A stretch of DNA of 64,000 nucleotides from Mycobacterium sp. WUMAC-067 (GCF_020217485.1 NZ_JAEKMI010000004.1:1-64000), one strand, 5' to 3'; shown: positions 39,066 through 48,110, counted from the first letter of the stretch. Numbers and translations are program-made. Notes: a model not told the origin generated them from the letters alone.

Positions 39066-39695
39066 ATGCCTACGGCAAAGCGCAGTCGAGGTCGCCCGGC
39101 GGGCTCGCGGGTGGATCCCGGCGAGCGGCGCTCGGAGCTCCTCGACGCCGCCGAGCGGGTGATCCGCGCCAAGGGCCCGTCGGCCGGACTGGTCGACATC
39201 GCGGGCGAGGCCGGGTTCGTCAGGTCGGCGGTCTACGCCGTGTACCCCGGCCGTGACGCGCTGCTGGCCGAGCTGAGCAAACGCACCTCGCAGCGACTGC
39301 TGGCCGAAATCACCACTCGCGCAGCCGGTTCCACCGACCTTCGGGAGCGGATGGCGTTGTTTTTCGACGTGATCAGCGCGTGGATGCAAGCCGAGCCGAA
39401 CCTTTATCGGGCCCTGACCGGCGACCCGTCGACCAGTGTCTTCGAGCAGCTGGCCGGCGCGGTCGAATGGATGCTGGCGTCGTCGTCCGGCTCCGAGGAC
39501 GCGCGCATGGCGGCGGCGCCCTGGTCGCGGGCCATCGTCGGGTCGGCGGTTGCGGCCGCGGAATGGTGGTGCCGGACGGGAACCATGCCGCGGGAGGCGC
39601 TCGTCGAACACCTCACCGCACTGTGCTGGGACGGCGGGGCGGCCCTGCCGTTCAACGCGGATGACATCAAGACCATTGACAACGCCCAATCATAA
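39066..39695 (+). CDS. TetR-family repressor next to carotenoid oxygenase
   Basis: A 209-aa one-domain regulator. The N-terminal helix-turn-helix region is RRSELLDAAERVIRAKGPSAGLVDIAGEAGFVRSAVYAVYPGRDALLAEL (read in pieces); the C-terminal ligand domain ends WCRTGTMPREALVEHLTALCWDGG. Its stop is 2 nt before a 13-bp palindrome that precedes the carotenoid-oxygenase gene, so it probably represses that gene and perhaps itself. The gene pair sits between polA and rpsA, which are neighbours in M. tuberculosis; the similar TetR/dioxygenase pair there is Rv0653c-Rv0654. Confidence 0.88.
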   Translation: MPTAKRSRGRPAGSRVDPGERRSELLDAAERVIRAKGPSAGLVDIAGEAGFVRSAVYAVYPGRDALLAELSKRTSQRLLAEITTRAAGSTDLRERMALFFDVISAWMQAEPNLYRALTGDPSTSVFEQLAGAVEWMLASSSGSEDARMAAAPWSRAIVGSAVAAAEWWCRTGTMPREALVEHLTALCWDGGAALPFNADDIKTIDNAQS

Positions 39696-39696
39696 T

Positions 39697-39709
39697 AGAC
39701 AGACTGTCT
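39697..39709. promoter_or_regulatory. TetR operator upstream of carotenoid oxygenase
   Basis: AGACAG-A-CTGTCT is a perfect palindrome of 13 bp. It directly follows CATAAT (39691-39696), a plausible -10, so the operator would cover the transcription start. It lies 3 nt before the ATG of the oxygenase gene. Confidence 0.7.
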
Positions 39710-39712
39710 TTT

Positions 39713-41248
39713 ATGGTTCTGGCAGAGGTTCAAGCTCCTTCGCGCTACTGGGAAAACATCGTCGGCGAAACCGATGTCGACGTCACCGAAATCACCGGAA
39801 CGATCCCCGACGGCCTGGTCGGCACCCTGTACCGGAACGGCTCGGGCCGCTGGACCCTCGGATCGGAGCAGGTCGAGAGCATTTTCGATGCCGACGGGAT
39901 GGTCAGCGCGTTCGTCCTCGACGGATCGGGGGTGCGTTTCCGCAACCGCTTCGTCCGCACCAAGCACTACCTGAGGTCGACGGCGGCCGGACGCCTGGTG
40001 GACCGCGGCTTCGCCTACCAGCGCGACGGCGGCACGTTGGCGAACGCGCTGCGGCTTCCCGCCAACACCGCCAACACCAGCGTCATGGTCAACCGAAACC
40101 AGCTGCTGGCGCTCTGGGAGGGCGGACCGCCGCACGAACTCGATCTCGACACCCTGGACACCATCGGGCCGTCAAACCTCGGCGGGGCGCTCAAGGGTGC
40201 GGTCCGGGCCTATTCGGCGCACTACACCTACGACCCGGCCACCAACACCAAAATCAACTTCGGGTTCGACCCGTACTTTCCGCGGATCGACCTGCGCCAC
40301 GTGCTGCGCGGGGCCGGCGGTCGCGAGCGGTGGCGCCGGCTGCGGGAGTTGGCGGGCGAGGCGGTGCCGCGGATGCGCCTGCGGCTCTACGAGACCGGCG
40401 CCAACGGCGTGACCCGCTACCTGCGCGCGGTGCCGCTGCCCGGGATGGGCGTGGTGCACGACATGGCGTTGACCCGGCGCTACGCGATCTTCGTCGTATC
40501 GCCGCTCCGCATCAACCCGTGGGCGCTGGCCGGCCGCCAATCCTATTGGGATTCCATACGTTTCAAGCCGCACGCGCCGTCGTACTTCGTTCTCGCGCCG
40601 CGCGACGGGGGCCGGGTGCGGGTGGCCGAGACGGACCCGTTCTATCACTGGCATTTCACCAACGCTTATGACGACGGCGACGACGTCGTCGTCGAGCTGC
40701 CACGGTTCGTGCCCCAGACGTATGCCGGCATGAAGAAATACACCGCACACATCCGGTCGGACATCGCCCAGCTCGACAACTACGGGGCCATCGACGACGC
40801 CGTGGTGCTGACGCGGTTCCGGATCGCCCCGTCGGGGCGGGTGTCCGGCGAACCGTTGGCCGATTTCGGGTGCGAATTCCCCCAGATCGACCAGCGGCGT
40901 TCCACGACCCGGCACGACGTGTCCTACGTGACCGTCCAGGACCCCGCGAAGTTCGAGGGCCAGGGGATCGCACGCATCGATCACCGCACCGGGGCGGTTC
41001 AGACGTATTGCCCGCCCGGGGACGTGCTGGTGGAGCCGACGTTTGTGCCGCGCACCGGCGGAACGGCCGAGGACGACGGCTGGCTGCTCACGGTCGGATA
41101 CCACGAATCGCAGCATCGCAGCAGGTTAATGGTGGTCGACGCGGCCCGCGTGGCGGACGGTCCGATCGCGGAGGCCTGGCTGCCGTTCCACGTGCCGATG
41201 AGCTACCACGGCGCCTTCACCAACCGGGTGGCCCACCGAACGGGGTGA
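39713..41248 (+). CDS. Carotenoid cleavage oxygenase family protein
   Basis: A 511-aa non-haem iron oxygenase of the RPE65/CCD superfamily. The four iron-binding His are visible in AHYTYDP (about residue 169), VVHDMALT (about 248), FYHWHFTNAYDDG (about 312) and MSYHGAFTN (about 499); the start NGSGRWTL and the seven-bladed propeller repeats fit. It would cleave carotenoids, apocarotenoids or related polyenes; Rv0654 of M. tuberculosis is the closest remembered relative. It is coupled to the upstream TetR gene with 17 nt between. The ATG overlaps the predicted operator region, so its 5' leader is very short. Confidence 0.92.
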   Translation: MVLAEVQAPSRYWENIVGETDVDVTEITGTIPDGLVGTLYRNGSGRWTLGSEQVESIFDADGMVSAFVLDGSGVRFRNRFVRTKHYLRSTAAGRLVDRGFAYQRDGGTLANALRLPANTANTSVMVNRNQLLALWEGGPPHELDLDTLDTIGPSNLGGALKGAVRAYSAHYTYDPATNTKINFGFDPYFPRIDLRHVLRGAGGRERWRRLRELAGEAVPRMRLRLYETGANGVTRYLRAVPLPGMGVVHDMALTRRYAIFVVSPLRINPWALAGRQSYWDSIRFKPHAPSYFVLAPRDGGRVRVAETDPFYHWHFTNAYDDGDDVVVELPRFVPQTYAGMKKYTAHIRSDIAQLDNYGAIDDAVVLTRFRIAPSGRVSGEPLADFGCEFPQIDQRRSTTRHDVSYVTVQDPAKFEGQGIARIDHRTGAVQTYCPPGDVLVEPTFVPRTGGTAEDDGWLLTVGYHESQHRSRLMVVDAARVADGPIAEAWLPFHVPMSYHGAFTNRVAHRTG

Positions 41249-41351
41249 AGCGCCGGGACTGGGTTTGGCCAGCGTGTGCACAGTCGAGTAGCCTCGATGG
41301 GTAAATCCCAATTGTCCCTACGACCAAACCTGTCCGGAGCACCCCAACAAT

Positions 41352-42794
41352 ATGCCGAGTCCCGCCGTCACCTCGCCGCAAGTAGCCGTCAACGACATTG
41401 GCTCCAGCGAGGACTTTCTCGCCGCAATAGACAAAACGATCAAGTACTTCAACGATGGCGACATCGTCGAAGGCACGATCGTCAAAGTGGACCGGGACGA
41501 GGTGCTCCTCGACATCGGCTACAAGACCGAAGGGGTCATCCCCGCCCGCGAGCTCTCGATCAAGCACGACGTCGACCCCAACGAGGTCGTTTCCGTGGGA
41601 GACGAGGTTGAAGCGCTGGTCCTCACCAAGGAGGACAAAGAGGGCCGCCTGATCCTGTCCAAGAAGCGCGCGCAGTACGAGCGCGCCTGGGGCACCATCG
41701 AGGCGCTCAAGGAGAAGGACGAGGCCGTCAAGGGCACCGTCATCGAGGTGGTCAAGGGTGGCCTGATCCTCGACATCGGGCTGCGCGGCTTCCTGCCCGC
41801 CTCGCTCGTCGAGATGCGCCGGGTGCGCGATCTGCAGCCGTACATCGGCAAGGAGATCGAGGCCAAGATCATCGAGCTGGACAAGAACCGCAACAACGTG
41901 GTGCTGTCGCGCCGGGCGTGGCTCGAGCAGACGCAGTCCGAGGTGCGCAGCGAGTTCCTCAACCAGCTGCAGAAGGGCGCCATCCGCAAGGGTGTCGTCT
42001 CCTCCATCGTCAACTTCGGCGCGTTCGTCGACCTCGGCGGTGTGGACGGTCTGGTGCACGTCTCCGAGCTGAGTTGGAAGCACATCGACCACCCGTCCGA
42101 GGTGGTCCAGGTCGGCGACGAGGTCACCGTCGAGGTGCTCGACGTCGACATGGACCGCGAGCGGGTTTCGTTGTCGCTCAAGGCGACCCAGGAAGACCCG
42201 TGGCGTCACTTCGCCCGCACCCACGCCATCGGCCAGATCGTGCCCGGCAAGGTCACCAAGCTGGTTCCGTTCGGCGCGTTCGTCCGCGTCGAGGAGGGCA
42301 TCGAAGGCCTGGTGCACATCTCCGAGCTGGCCGAGCGCCACGTCGAGGTCCCCGACCAGGTGGTTGCCGTCGGCGACGACGCGATGGTCAAGGTCATCGA
42401 CATCGACCTGGAGCGGCGCCGGATCTCGCTGTCGCTCAAGCAGGCCAACGAGGACTACACCGACGAGTTCGACCCGGCGAAGTACGGCATGGCCGACAGC
42501 TACGACGAGCAGGGCAACTACATCTTCCCCGAGGGCTTCGACTCCGAAACCAACGAATGGCTCGAAGGATTCGACAAGCAGCGCACCGAGTGGGAGGCCC
42601 GCTACGCCGAGGCTGAGCGCCGGCACAAGATGCACACCGCGCAGATGGAGAAGTTCGCCGCGGCCGAGGCGGCCGGGCACGCCGGCGGCGAGCAGTCGCC
42701 GGGCAACGGTGCGCCCCCGGAGAAGGCGGGCGGATCGCTGGCCAGCGATGCCCAATTGGCCGCGCTGCGGGAGAAACTCGCCGGCAACGCGTGA
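41352..42794 (+). CDS. rpsA: 30S ribosomal protein S1
   Basis: RpsA binds mRNA on the small subunit and in mycobacteria also tmRNA. The 480-aa protein has four S1 repeats (about residues 35-105, 120-190, 205-275 and 290-360), seen as GDIVEGTIVKVDRDEVLLDIGYKTEGVIP, VKGGLILDIGLRGFLP, VNFGAFVDLGGVDGLVHVSELSW and VPFGAFVRVEEGIEGLVHISELA. E. coli S1 has six, so this is the shorter actinobacterial type. The C-terminal tail ends LASDAQLAALREKLAGNA. It is preceded by about 100 nt with no ORF. Confidence 0.96.
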   Translation: MPSPAVTSPQVAVNDIGSSEDFLAAIDKTIKYFNDGDIVEGTIVKVDRDEVLLDIGYKTEGVIPARELSIKHDVDPNEVVSVGDEVEALVLTKEDKEGRLILSKKRAQYERAWGTIEALKEKDEAVKGTVIEVVKGGLILDIGLRGFLPASLVEMRRVRDLQPYIGKEIEAKIIELDKNRNNVVLSRRAWLEQTQSEVRSEFLNQLQKGAIRKGVVSSIVNFGAFVDLGGVDGLVHVSELSWKHIDHPSEVVQVGDEVTVEVLDVDMDRERVSLSLKATQEDPWRHFARTHAIGQIVPGKVTKLVPFGAFVRVEEGIEGLVHISELAERHVEVPDQVVAVGDDAMVKVIDIDLERRRISLSLKQANEDYTDEFDPAKYGMADSYDEQGNYIFPEGFDSETNEWLEGFDKQRTEWEARYAEAERRHKMHTAQMEKFAAAEAAGHAGGEQSPGNGAPPEKAGGSLASDAQLAALREKLAGNA

Positions 42795-42812
42795 CCGCTT
42801 CCTGAGGACGCC

Positions 42813-44027
42813 ATGCTGCGTATCGGGTTGACCGGCGGCATCGGCGCCGGCAAGTCGGCGCTGTCGTCCACGTTCGAACGGTGCGGCGCCGTCATCGTCG
42901 ACGGCGACGTCATCGCGCGTGAGGTGGTCCAGCCGGGCACCGAAGGGCTGGCGGCGCTCGTCGAAGCGTTCGGTGACGACATCCTGCTGCCGGACGGAGC
43001 GCTCGATCGTCCGGCGTTGGCCGCCAAGGCTTTTCGTGACGACGAGGCGCGCCAGACGCTGAATGGGATCGTCCACCCCCTGGTGGGGAAGCGCCGCGCG
43101 GAGATCATCGCGTCGGTGGCCGAGGATTCGGTTGTCGTCGAGGACATTCCGCTGCTCGTCGAGTCCGGGATGGCGCCGCTGTTCCCGCTCGTGGTGATCG
43201 TGTACGCCGACGTCGAGCTGCGGCTGCGGCGGCTGGTCGAGCAACGCGGTATGGCCGAAGACGATGCCCGCGCCAGGATCGCCGCGCAGGCCGGCGACGA
43301 CCAGCGCCGCGCTGTGGCCGACATCTGGTTGGACAACTCCGGCAGCCCGGAAGACTTGGCGCGGCGGGCGCAGGAGGTGTGGGACAACCGCATCGTGCCG
43401 TTCGCCCACAACCTGAGCACGCGCCAGATCGCCCGGGCGCCGGCCCGTTTGGTGCCGCCCGACCCGACCTGGCCGGATCAGGCGCAACGAATCCTCAACC
43501 GCCTCAAGACGACCTGCGGGCACCGGGCGCTGCGCGTCGACCACATCGGTTCGACGGCCGTGCCGGATTTTCCGGCCAAGGACGTCATCGACATCCAGAT
43601 CACGGTCGAATCATTGGATGTCGCCGACGAACTCGTCGAACCGTTGCTATCCGCCGGTTACCCGCGCGTCGGGCACATCGGCGAGGATGTTCCCAAGGAC
43701 ACTGCCCGCAGCACCGACCTGAGGTACGACCACAGTGATGCTCCAGGGCTGTGGCACAAGCGCTTTCACAAATCAGCCGACCCGGGCCGGATTACCAACG
43801 TGCATATCCGGGTCTCCGGCCACCCCAATCAGCAGTTCGCGCTGCTGTTCGTCGACTGGCTGAGGGCCGACCCCGACGCGCGCGCCGAGTACCTGAGCGT
43901 CAAGCGCGCGGCCGAACAGCTCGCCGGCGGCGACACTGCGATATACGCCGACAGCAAGGAGCGCTGGTTCCTCGACGCCTACCGGCGGGCCTGGGAGTGG
44001 GCCGACTCGACGGGCTGGCGCCCTTAG
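42813..44027 (+). CDS. coaE: Dephospho-CoA kinase fused to a GrpB/UPF0157 domain
   Basis: The last enzyme of CoA synthesis, phosphorylating dephospho-CoA at the 3'-OH of ribose. Residues 1-200 are the kinase, with P-loop GLTGGIGAGKSALS and VVVEDIPLLVESGM. Residues about 215-395 are a UPF0157 (GrpB) nucleotidyltransferase-like domain (LRVDHIGSTAVPDFPAKDVIDIQI, then HIRVSGHPNQQFALLFVDWLR). This two-domain form is the normal mycobacterial arrangement (404 aa here). It follows rpsA by 18 nt, and its stop abuts the stop of the next gene on the other strand. Confidence 0.94.
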   Translation: MLRIGLTGGIGAGKSALSSTFERCGAVIVDGDVIAREVVQPGTEGLAALVEAFGDDILLPDGALDRPALAAKAFRDDEARQTLNGIVHPLVGKRRAEIIASVAEDSVVVEDIPLLVESGMAPLFPLVVIVYADVELRLRRLVEQRGMAEDDARARIAAQAGDDQRRAVADIWLDNSGSPEDLARRAQEVWDNRIVPFAHNLSTRQIARAPARLVPPDPTWPDQAQRILNRLKTTCGHRALRVDHIGSTAVPDFPAKDVIDIQITVESLDVADELVEPLLSAGYPRVGHIGEDVPKDTARSTDLRYDHSDAPGLWHKRFHKSADPGRITNVHIRVSGHPNQQFALLFVDWLRADPDARAEYLSVKRAAEQLAGGDTAIYADSKERWFLDAYRRAWEWADSTGWRP

Positions 44028-44441
44028 CTAGGGCAGCGGCGCCCCGCACTGCAGCGCACCGTTGTTGGGATCGGCGTTCCCGGCCACCGGCCTGACCATT
44101 TGGTCAGCCTGGACGAAAACGTTGTCGTCCACGTCGATCTCGCAGTGCACGTTCGCCGAGTACGGGAAGTGCAGCACGATGCGCATGCCGGCCTGCTGCG
44201 GGTCGGGCAATACCGTGTCGGCTTCGAACGCGTTGCCGGGCATCGAGCTCAGCCCGGCGGTGTTCGTCTGGCCGCCGTTGATCACGAACGTGGCCTGACT
44301 TCCCGTCGTGACGCCGTCGATCCTGGCGCGATAGGTGATGTTGTGCAGATCCGCCCTCGCCGTCGCCGGGTTCAGCTGAGCGCCGGCGGCGATCAGCGTG
44401 ACCGCGGCGATCGGCAGGATCATGCGGCCTTTGCAGCTCAT
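44028..44441 (-). CDS. Small secreted protein of unknown function
   Basis: A 137-aa protein with a signal peptide (SCKGRMILPIAAVTLIAAGA, cleavage expected near NPATARA-DL) and a mature beta-rich domain of about 105 residues (NITYRARIDGVTTGSQATFVI, GMRIVLHFPYSANVHCEIDV, then a C-terminal Cys in GALQCGAPLP). The two Cys may form a disulphide. ATG 44441 stands 8 nt after a minus-strand TAATGT -10, fitting leaderless expression; ATG 44453 is an alternative. I recognise the general style of mycobacterial MmpS-like secreted proteins but cannot assign a family. It is absent at this place in M. tuberculosis. Confidence 0.7.
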   Translation of the reverse strand: MSCKGRMILPIAAVTLIAAGAQLNPATARADLHNITYRARIDGVTTGSQATFVINGGQTNTAGLSSMPGNAFEADTVLPDPQQAGMRIVLHFPYSANVHCEIDVDDNVFVQADQMVRPVAGNADPNNGALQCGAPLP

Positions 44442-44499
44442 AGCCGGTGACATTACAACCAGCGTGATTTGCGAACCAGATGGTTTGCGCTGGATTGCT

Positions 44500-45285
44500 T
44501 CAAGGCTGGCAGCGCGGACACCACAGCGTCGCCCGGCCGCCCACCCGGGCACGCTCGAGCGGCGTGCCGCAGCGCGGGCAGCGCGGGTCGGGCTCGTCAC
44601 GCACCCTCTTGAGCCAGCGTGGCAAACCCGGCACCCGGCCATGCCGCACGGCGGTGCGCAGCACCCGCGTCATCGCGGCATGCAAGGTCTTCACGTCGTC
44701 GTCACCCAATTCCGCGACCGCCACGGTGGGCCGAATCCTGGCCCGCCAGCAGATTTCGTCGACCAGCAGATTGCCGAGGCCGGCGATCACCGATTGGTCC
44801 ATCAGCGTGGGTTTGAGCTGGCGCGAGCGTGCGGATCGGGAGTTCAGCACCGCGCGGAATTCGCGCAGGCCGAGGCCCAGCGCGTCGGGACCCTGCGGGC
44901 CCGTGACGTGGGTGATGTCGTCGGCATCGTCGGCCAGCCATATCCCGCGCAACTTGCGGAGGTCGGCGTAGCGCAGTTCGCCGCTGTCCAGCTCCAGCAC
45001 GAGCCGCTCGTAGGGGTCGCGGGTGGCCCCGCTGGCGGCATAGTAGGGGCGGCCGGTCATGCCGCTGTGGATCAGCAGTGTCGGGCCGTCCGTGGGCAGC
45101 ACGAGCCACTTGCCGTGCCGGCGTGGACCGGCGAATCGGTGACCGGTCAGCCTGCGCGCGAACGCTTTTGCGGTGGTGTTACGCAAGATCCCGGGATCGT
45201 GCACCTGCACGTGCCGGATCCGCCGGCGCGGCAACCCGGCGGCCAGTTGCCGCCGGAACCCTTCCACGTCGGGCAGTTCAGGCAC
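44500..45285 (-). CDS. Fpg/Nei family DNA glycosylase
   Basis: A 261-aa H2TH-fold glycosylase/AP lyase that removes oxidised bases. After removal of the initiator residue the N-terminus is PELPDVEG, giving the catalytic Pro and Glu. The H2TH region is QSVIAGLGNLLVDEICWRARIRP, and the C-terminal zinc finger is CPRCGTPLERARVGGRATLWCPRC with the conserved Arg. The E-to-D change in the PELPEVE motif leaves its exact substrate open. The GTG start overlaps the stop of a 55-codon ORF. M. tuberculosis has no glycosylase at this position. Confidence 0.9.
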   Translation of the reverse strand: MPELPDVEGFRRQLAAGLPRRRIRHVQVHDPGILRNTTAKAFARRLTGHRFAGPRRHGKWLVLPTDGPTLLIHSGMTGRPYYAASGATRDPYERLVLELDSGELRYADLRKLRGIWLADDADDITHVTGPQGPDALGLGLREFRAVLNSRSARSRQLKPTLMDQSVIAGLGNLLVDEICWRARIRPTVAVAELGDDDVKTLHAAMTRVLRTAVRHGRVPGLPRWLKRVRDEPDPRCPRCGTPLERARVGGRATLWCPRCQP

Positions 45286-45445
45286 GCAGCTTCGCCACGC
45301 GCCGCAGTGGGCCCGCCGGGGAGCGGACGTGCCTCGACATGTTCGCCCACGAATCCGGTTGTCCGACAAGTGGTTTGGGAAGATCCCGGATGATCAACCG
45401 GTCGGCCCGGAAATCCTGCTGGATGAAACCGGGTTCAGCAGCCAT
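45278..45445 (-). CDS. 55-aa ORF coupled to the Fpg/Nei gene
   Basis: This ORF starts at ATG 45445, sharing one base with the stop of the ligase remnant, and its TGA overlaps the GTG of the glycosylase by 8 nt. The sequence is charged and Arg-rich (starts MAAEPGFIQQDFRADRLIIRD) with no recognised domain or signal. The tight overlaps on both sides suggest it was translated within one repair operon, but it may be only a linker frame. Confidence 0.4.
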   Translation of the reverse strand: MAAEPGFIQQDFRADRLIIRDLPKPLVGQPDSWANMSRHVRSPAGPLRRVAKLRA

Positions 45446-45594
45446 CAGTGCGTCTCCCGCACGACTTCGCCGGGTTCCTTGTCGGTGCGCACACCGAGGT
45501 AGCGCGGATGACGCGACTTGCTATTGCGCGTCCACTCGCTGAATCCGGTCTGAACCACCATCTCGGGGCATACCCAGTGCGCGCCGGCCTCGCG
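45445..45594 (-). pseudogene. C-terminal remnant of an ATP-dependent DNA ligase
   Basis: A 49-residue open frame carries AHWVCPEMVVQTGFSEWTR and then RHPRYLGVRTDKEPGEVV, the characteristic end of the OB domain of LigD/LigC-type ATP-dependent DNA ligases (WVxPExVxxVxFxEWTxxGxLRHPxFxGxRxDK). No start codon or ligase core precedes it; only 29 nt separate its first recognisable codon from the mpt70 stop. The rest of the ligase has been lost, apparently where the SigK island joins. Confidence 0.75.
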
Positions 45595-45623
45595 ATCATG
45601 GCGCCAGGGTAGCCCCGGCCGCG

Positions 45624-46208
45624 CTACGCCGGTGGCATCAAAACGGTGTCGATCATGTACACCGTGGCGTTGGCGGTCGGCACCCCGCCGCAGACCACGC
45701 CGGCGTTGTTGACGGTCAAGTTGTTTCCCTGACCGTTGACGGCCAGGTCGGCACCCTGCAGGGTGCGGTGACTGCCGATCACCTTCGCGGGGCTGAGCTG
45801 GCCCTGCACGACGTGGTAGGTCAGAATCTTGTTCAGCATCGCGGAGTCGGTTTTCAGCTGGTCGACCGTCGAGGCCGGCAGCTTGTTGAACGCGTCGTCG
45901 GTCGGCGCGAACACCGTGTACTGACCGTTGTTGAGGGTGTCGACGAGATTGACCTGCGGGTTGAGCTGGCCGGACACCGCGGAAGTCAGCGTCGTGAGCA
46001 TCGGGTTGTTGGAGGCCGCCACCGCGACGGGCACCTGCGACATGCCCTGCACTGAGGCGGGGCCGTCGGGGTGTGCGCTCGCGTAGTCTCCGCATCCCGG
46101 TCCGACCAGGTCGGCGGCCGCGGCCAGCGGGGACGTTGTGATCGCGAAACCCATCATGGTCACCGCGGCAAGCCCCGTTGCCGCCATTGCTTTTTTGTCC
46201 AGTTTCAT
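45624..46208 (-). CDS. mpt70: Secreted fasciclin-domain protein, Mpt70-like
   Basis: A 194-aa secreted protein. Signal peptide residues 1 to about 32 (ending SPLAAA-AD), then one FAS1 domain with [34 protein letters not shown] and [15 protein letters not shown]. The length and sequence closely match MPT70 of M. tuberculosis, an immunodominant secreted antigen of unknown cellular role, probably in adhesion. GGAGGG lies upstream of ATG 46208. A SigK-type promoter (46262-46288) stands about 50 nt upstream. Confidence 0.93.
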   Translation of the reverse strand: MKLDKKAMAATGLAAVTMMGFAITTSPLAAAADLVGPGCGDYASAHPDGPASVQGMSQVPVAVAASNNPMLTTLTSAVSGQLNPQVNLVDTLNNGQYTVFAPTDDAFNKLPASTVDQLKTDSAMLNKILTYHVVQGQLSPAKVIGSHRTLQGADLAVNGQGNNLTVNNAGVVCGGVPTANATVYMIDTVLMPPA

Positions 46209-46261
46209 CGCGTTGGTCCCTCCGGTTCGTCGACGGCCACCTTCGGCCGTCGTTACGGGGG

Positions 46262-46288
46262 ATTCGGAGCCGCGGCGTTGTTGGATTG
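46262..46288 (-). promoter_or_regulatory. SigK-type promoter of mpt70
   Basis: On the minus strand CAATCC (46288-46283), 15 nt, then CCGAAT (46267-46262). Same design and spacing as three other sites in this island. The transcript would have a leader of about 47 nt. Confidence 0.7.
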
Positions 46289-46311
46289 CCCACCGGCGCG
46301 ATTGGTGGCGA

Positions 46312-48021
46312 TCAACCGTAGGTGAACGAATACACCTGCAGCCCTTTGCCGGGACGCACCTCGAGGGCGCCGGTGTCGGGATGGTCGCCGGCGACGATCT
46401 GGTGTGACGTCGGCGGCCCGCTGATCGGCAGCGGGGTGGAGCGGCCATCGCGCGTCACCGTGACGGTCCCGGTTCCGCCGACGACCAGGTAGACGTTGGT
46501 GGCGTGATAGTTGAGTTTGATGCTGGACTGGTCGCTGTCGGCGGTCGCGCCCTGGTAGTCGAGTGTCCACGGCCCGCGCAGCGCGAAGCTGTCGGCCGCG
46601 AGGGCCGGGGGATAGTCGAATGTTGCTGAGCCCTCGTCGTATTGGCTGCTGCCGCCATAGTTGACGACCTTGCCGACGGCGAAGTACGTCTCGGGGGTCA
46701 TCTGGTGCCGTGGGGTGGTGTCGGCGGCGTCCACCGGCGGGGGCAGCGCGGCCCGGGGGTCCGCGAGGGAGATCAATTGCCGGATCAGCCGCTCGGTGAC
46801 GCGGTAGTCGCCCTCGCCGAACTTGACGTGGCGCACCGTGCCGTCCGCGTCGATCAGGTACTCCGCGGGCCAGTACCGATTGCGGTAGTTGGTCCAGGTG
46901 GAGTAGCCGTTGTCGAGCGCGATCGGGTATGTGATGCCGAGGTCGGCGGCGCCCTTGGCGACGTTGCCGGGCACCTTTTCGAACGCGTACTCGGGGGTGT
47001 GCACCCCGATGACTTCGAAGCCGTCGTCGTGGTAGGCGTGGTACCAGCCGACGACGTGCGGGATCGCGCGCTGGCAGTTGATGCACGAGTACGCCCAGAA
47101 GTCGATCAACACGACCTTGCCGCGCAGCGACTTCAGGTCGATCGGGGCGCCGCCGGGGGTGTTGAGCCAGCCGGCGAGGCCTTTGAGATCGGGCGCCGGG
47201 CCGCAGTTTTCGAGCTCGGTGGCGCCGTTGCTGCAGCGGGACAGCTGCGCGTTCTGATCGTTGACGACGCCGCCCAGGTTGAGTTTTTCCCGGACCCGCT
47301 GATCGCCGGCGAGTTTGTCCTGCAGCGCGCCGGTGTAGTCGGGGATCGCCTGCTGCAGCAGCGCGGGCACATTGAACACGAGCGCCACCGAGAGCCCGAT
47401 CGTGACTATGCCTGCGGCGATGCGGATCTCGCGCTGCCGGCGCCGGAAGGCCGCCACCCGTTGCGCCACTTGCCGGCCCGCCAGCGCGAAGATCAGCAGC
47501 GGCAGCGCGGCACCGATGGCGAACGCGCAGGTGAGCACGACCGTGCCCGTTCCGATCGAGGCGGTCGCCCCGGCGACCACGATCGCGGCCAGCACAGGAC
47601 CGGCGCAGGGGACGTAGAGCACCCCCAATGCCAGGCCGACACCGAAACCGTTGCCGCGCCCGCCGATTTGCTTCTGCGGGATGCGCGCGAAGGGACGCTC
47701 CAGGAGTTGTTCGAACCTGGGGAAGATCAGGCCTAACCCGATCGCGACCAGGGCCGCCAACGCCGCCCACCGGATGGCGTCCTGCGGCAGGCCCAGCAGC
47801 CAGAGCAGCGTCGACCCGATCAGGGTGACCAGGCTGAAGCTGAGAACGAGGCCGACGATCACCCGGTAGGGCCGTAGCCGTTGCGAGCGTGAATGTTCGG
47901 CCGCGTCGCCGCCGGTGCCTTGCGCGCCCGAGAAGAAGATCACCGGCAGCACCGGCAGAATGCACGGTGACACGCCGGTGATCAAGCCTCCGACGAAGCC
48001 GATCAGCGCGAGAGTCAACAT
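46312..48021 (-). CDS. dipZ: DipZ: CcdA-like membrane domain fused to thioredoxin and C-terminal domains
   Basis: A 569-aa thiol-disulphide transporter. Residues 1 to about 235 are a CcdA-like domain with redox Cys in [14 protein letters not shown] and [13 protein letters not shown] thioredoxin-like extracytoplasmic domain follows with active site CINC (about residue 313; [16 protein letters not shown]). The last 150 residues form the carbohydrate-binding-like beta domain known from M. tuberculosis DipZ. It would deliver electrons to secreted proteins. It lies between mpt70 and mpt83 as in Rv2873-2875. A near-consensus SigK site ends 7 nt before its ATG. Confidence 0.92.
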   Translation of the reverse strand: MLTLALIGFVGGLITGVSPCILPVLPVIFFSGAQGTGGDAAEHSRSQRLRPYRVIVGLVLSFSLVTLIGSTLLWLLGLPQDAIRWAALAALVAIGLGLIFPRFEQLLERPFARIPQKQIGGRGNGFGVGLALGVLYVPCAGPVLAAIVVAGATASIGTGTVVLTCAFAIGAALPLLIFALAGRQVAQRVAAFRRRQREIRIAAGIVTIGLSVALVFNVPALLQQAIPDYTGALQDKLAGDQRVREKLNLGGVVNDQNAQLSRCSNGATELENCGPAPDLKGLAGWLNTPGGAPIDLKSLRGKVVLIDFWAYSCINCQRAIPHVVGWYHAYHDDGFEVIGVHTPEYAFEKVPGNVAKGAADLGITYPIALDNGYSTWTNYRNRYWPAEYLIDADGTVRHVKFGEGDYRVTERLIRQLISLADPRAALPPPVDAADTTPRHQMTPETYFAVGKVVNYGGSSQYDEGSATFDYPPALAADSFALRGPWTLDYQGATADSDQSSIKLNYHATNVYLVVGGTGTVTVTRDGRSTPLPISGPPTSHQIVAGDHPDTGALEVRPGKGLQVYSFTYG

Positions 48022-48028
48022 GACTGCT

Positions 48029-48055
48029 ATTCGCAGCCGGCCCGGTCATGGATCG
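48029..48055 (-). promoter_or_regulatory. SigK-type promoter of dipZ, probably leaderless
   Basis: Minus strand CGATCC (48055-48050), 15 nt, GCGAAT (48034-48029), then 7 nt to the A of the dipZ ATG at 48021. One base of the -10 differs from the other three sites. A transcript from here would start at the ATG. Confidence 0.6.
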
Positions 48056-48110
48056 CATCGAGTCTGGTGCGCCCACGGCAGGCGCGCCGAAGGCCGATGC
48101 TCCGAAGGAC

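Noticed and set aside
39674..39696. TTGACA and CATAAT before the carotenoid oxygenase as a full -35/-10 pair
   Set aside because: The spacing is only about 9 nt, so TTGACA is not a usable -35; only the CATAAT element is retained as a candidate.
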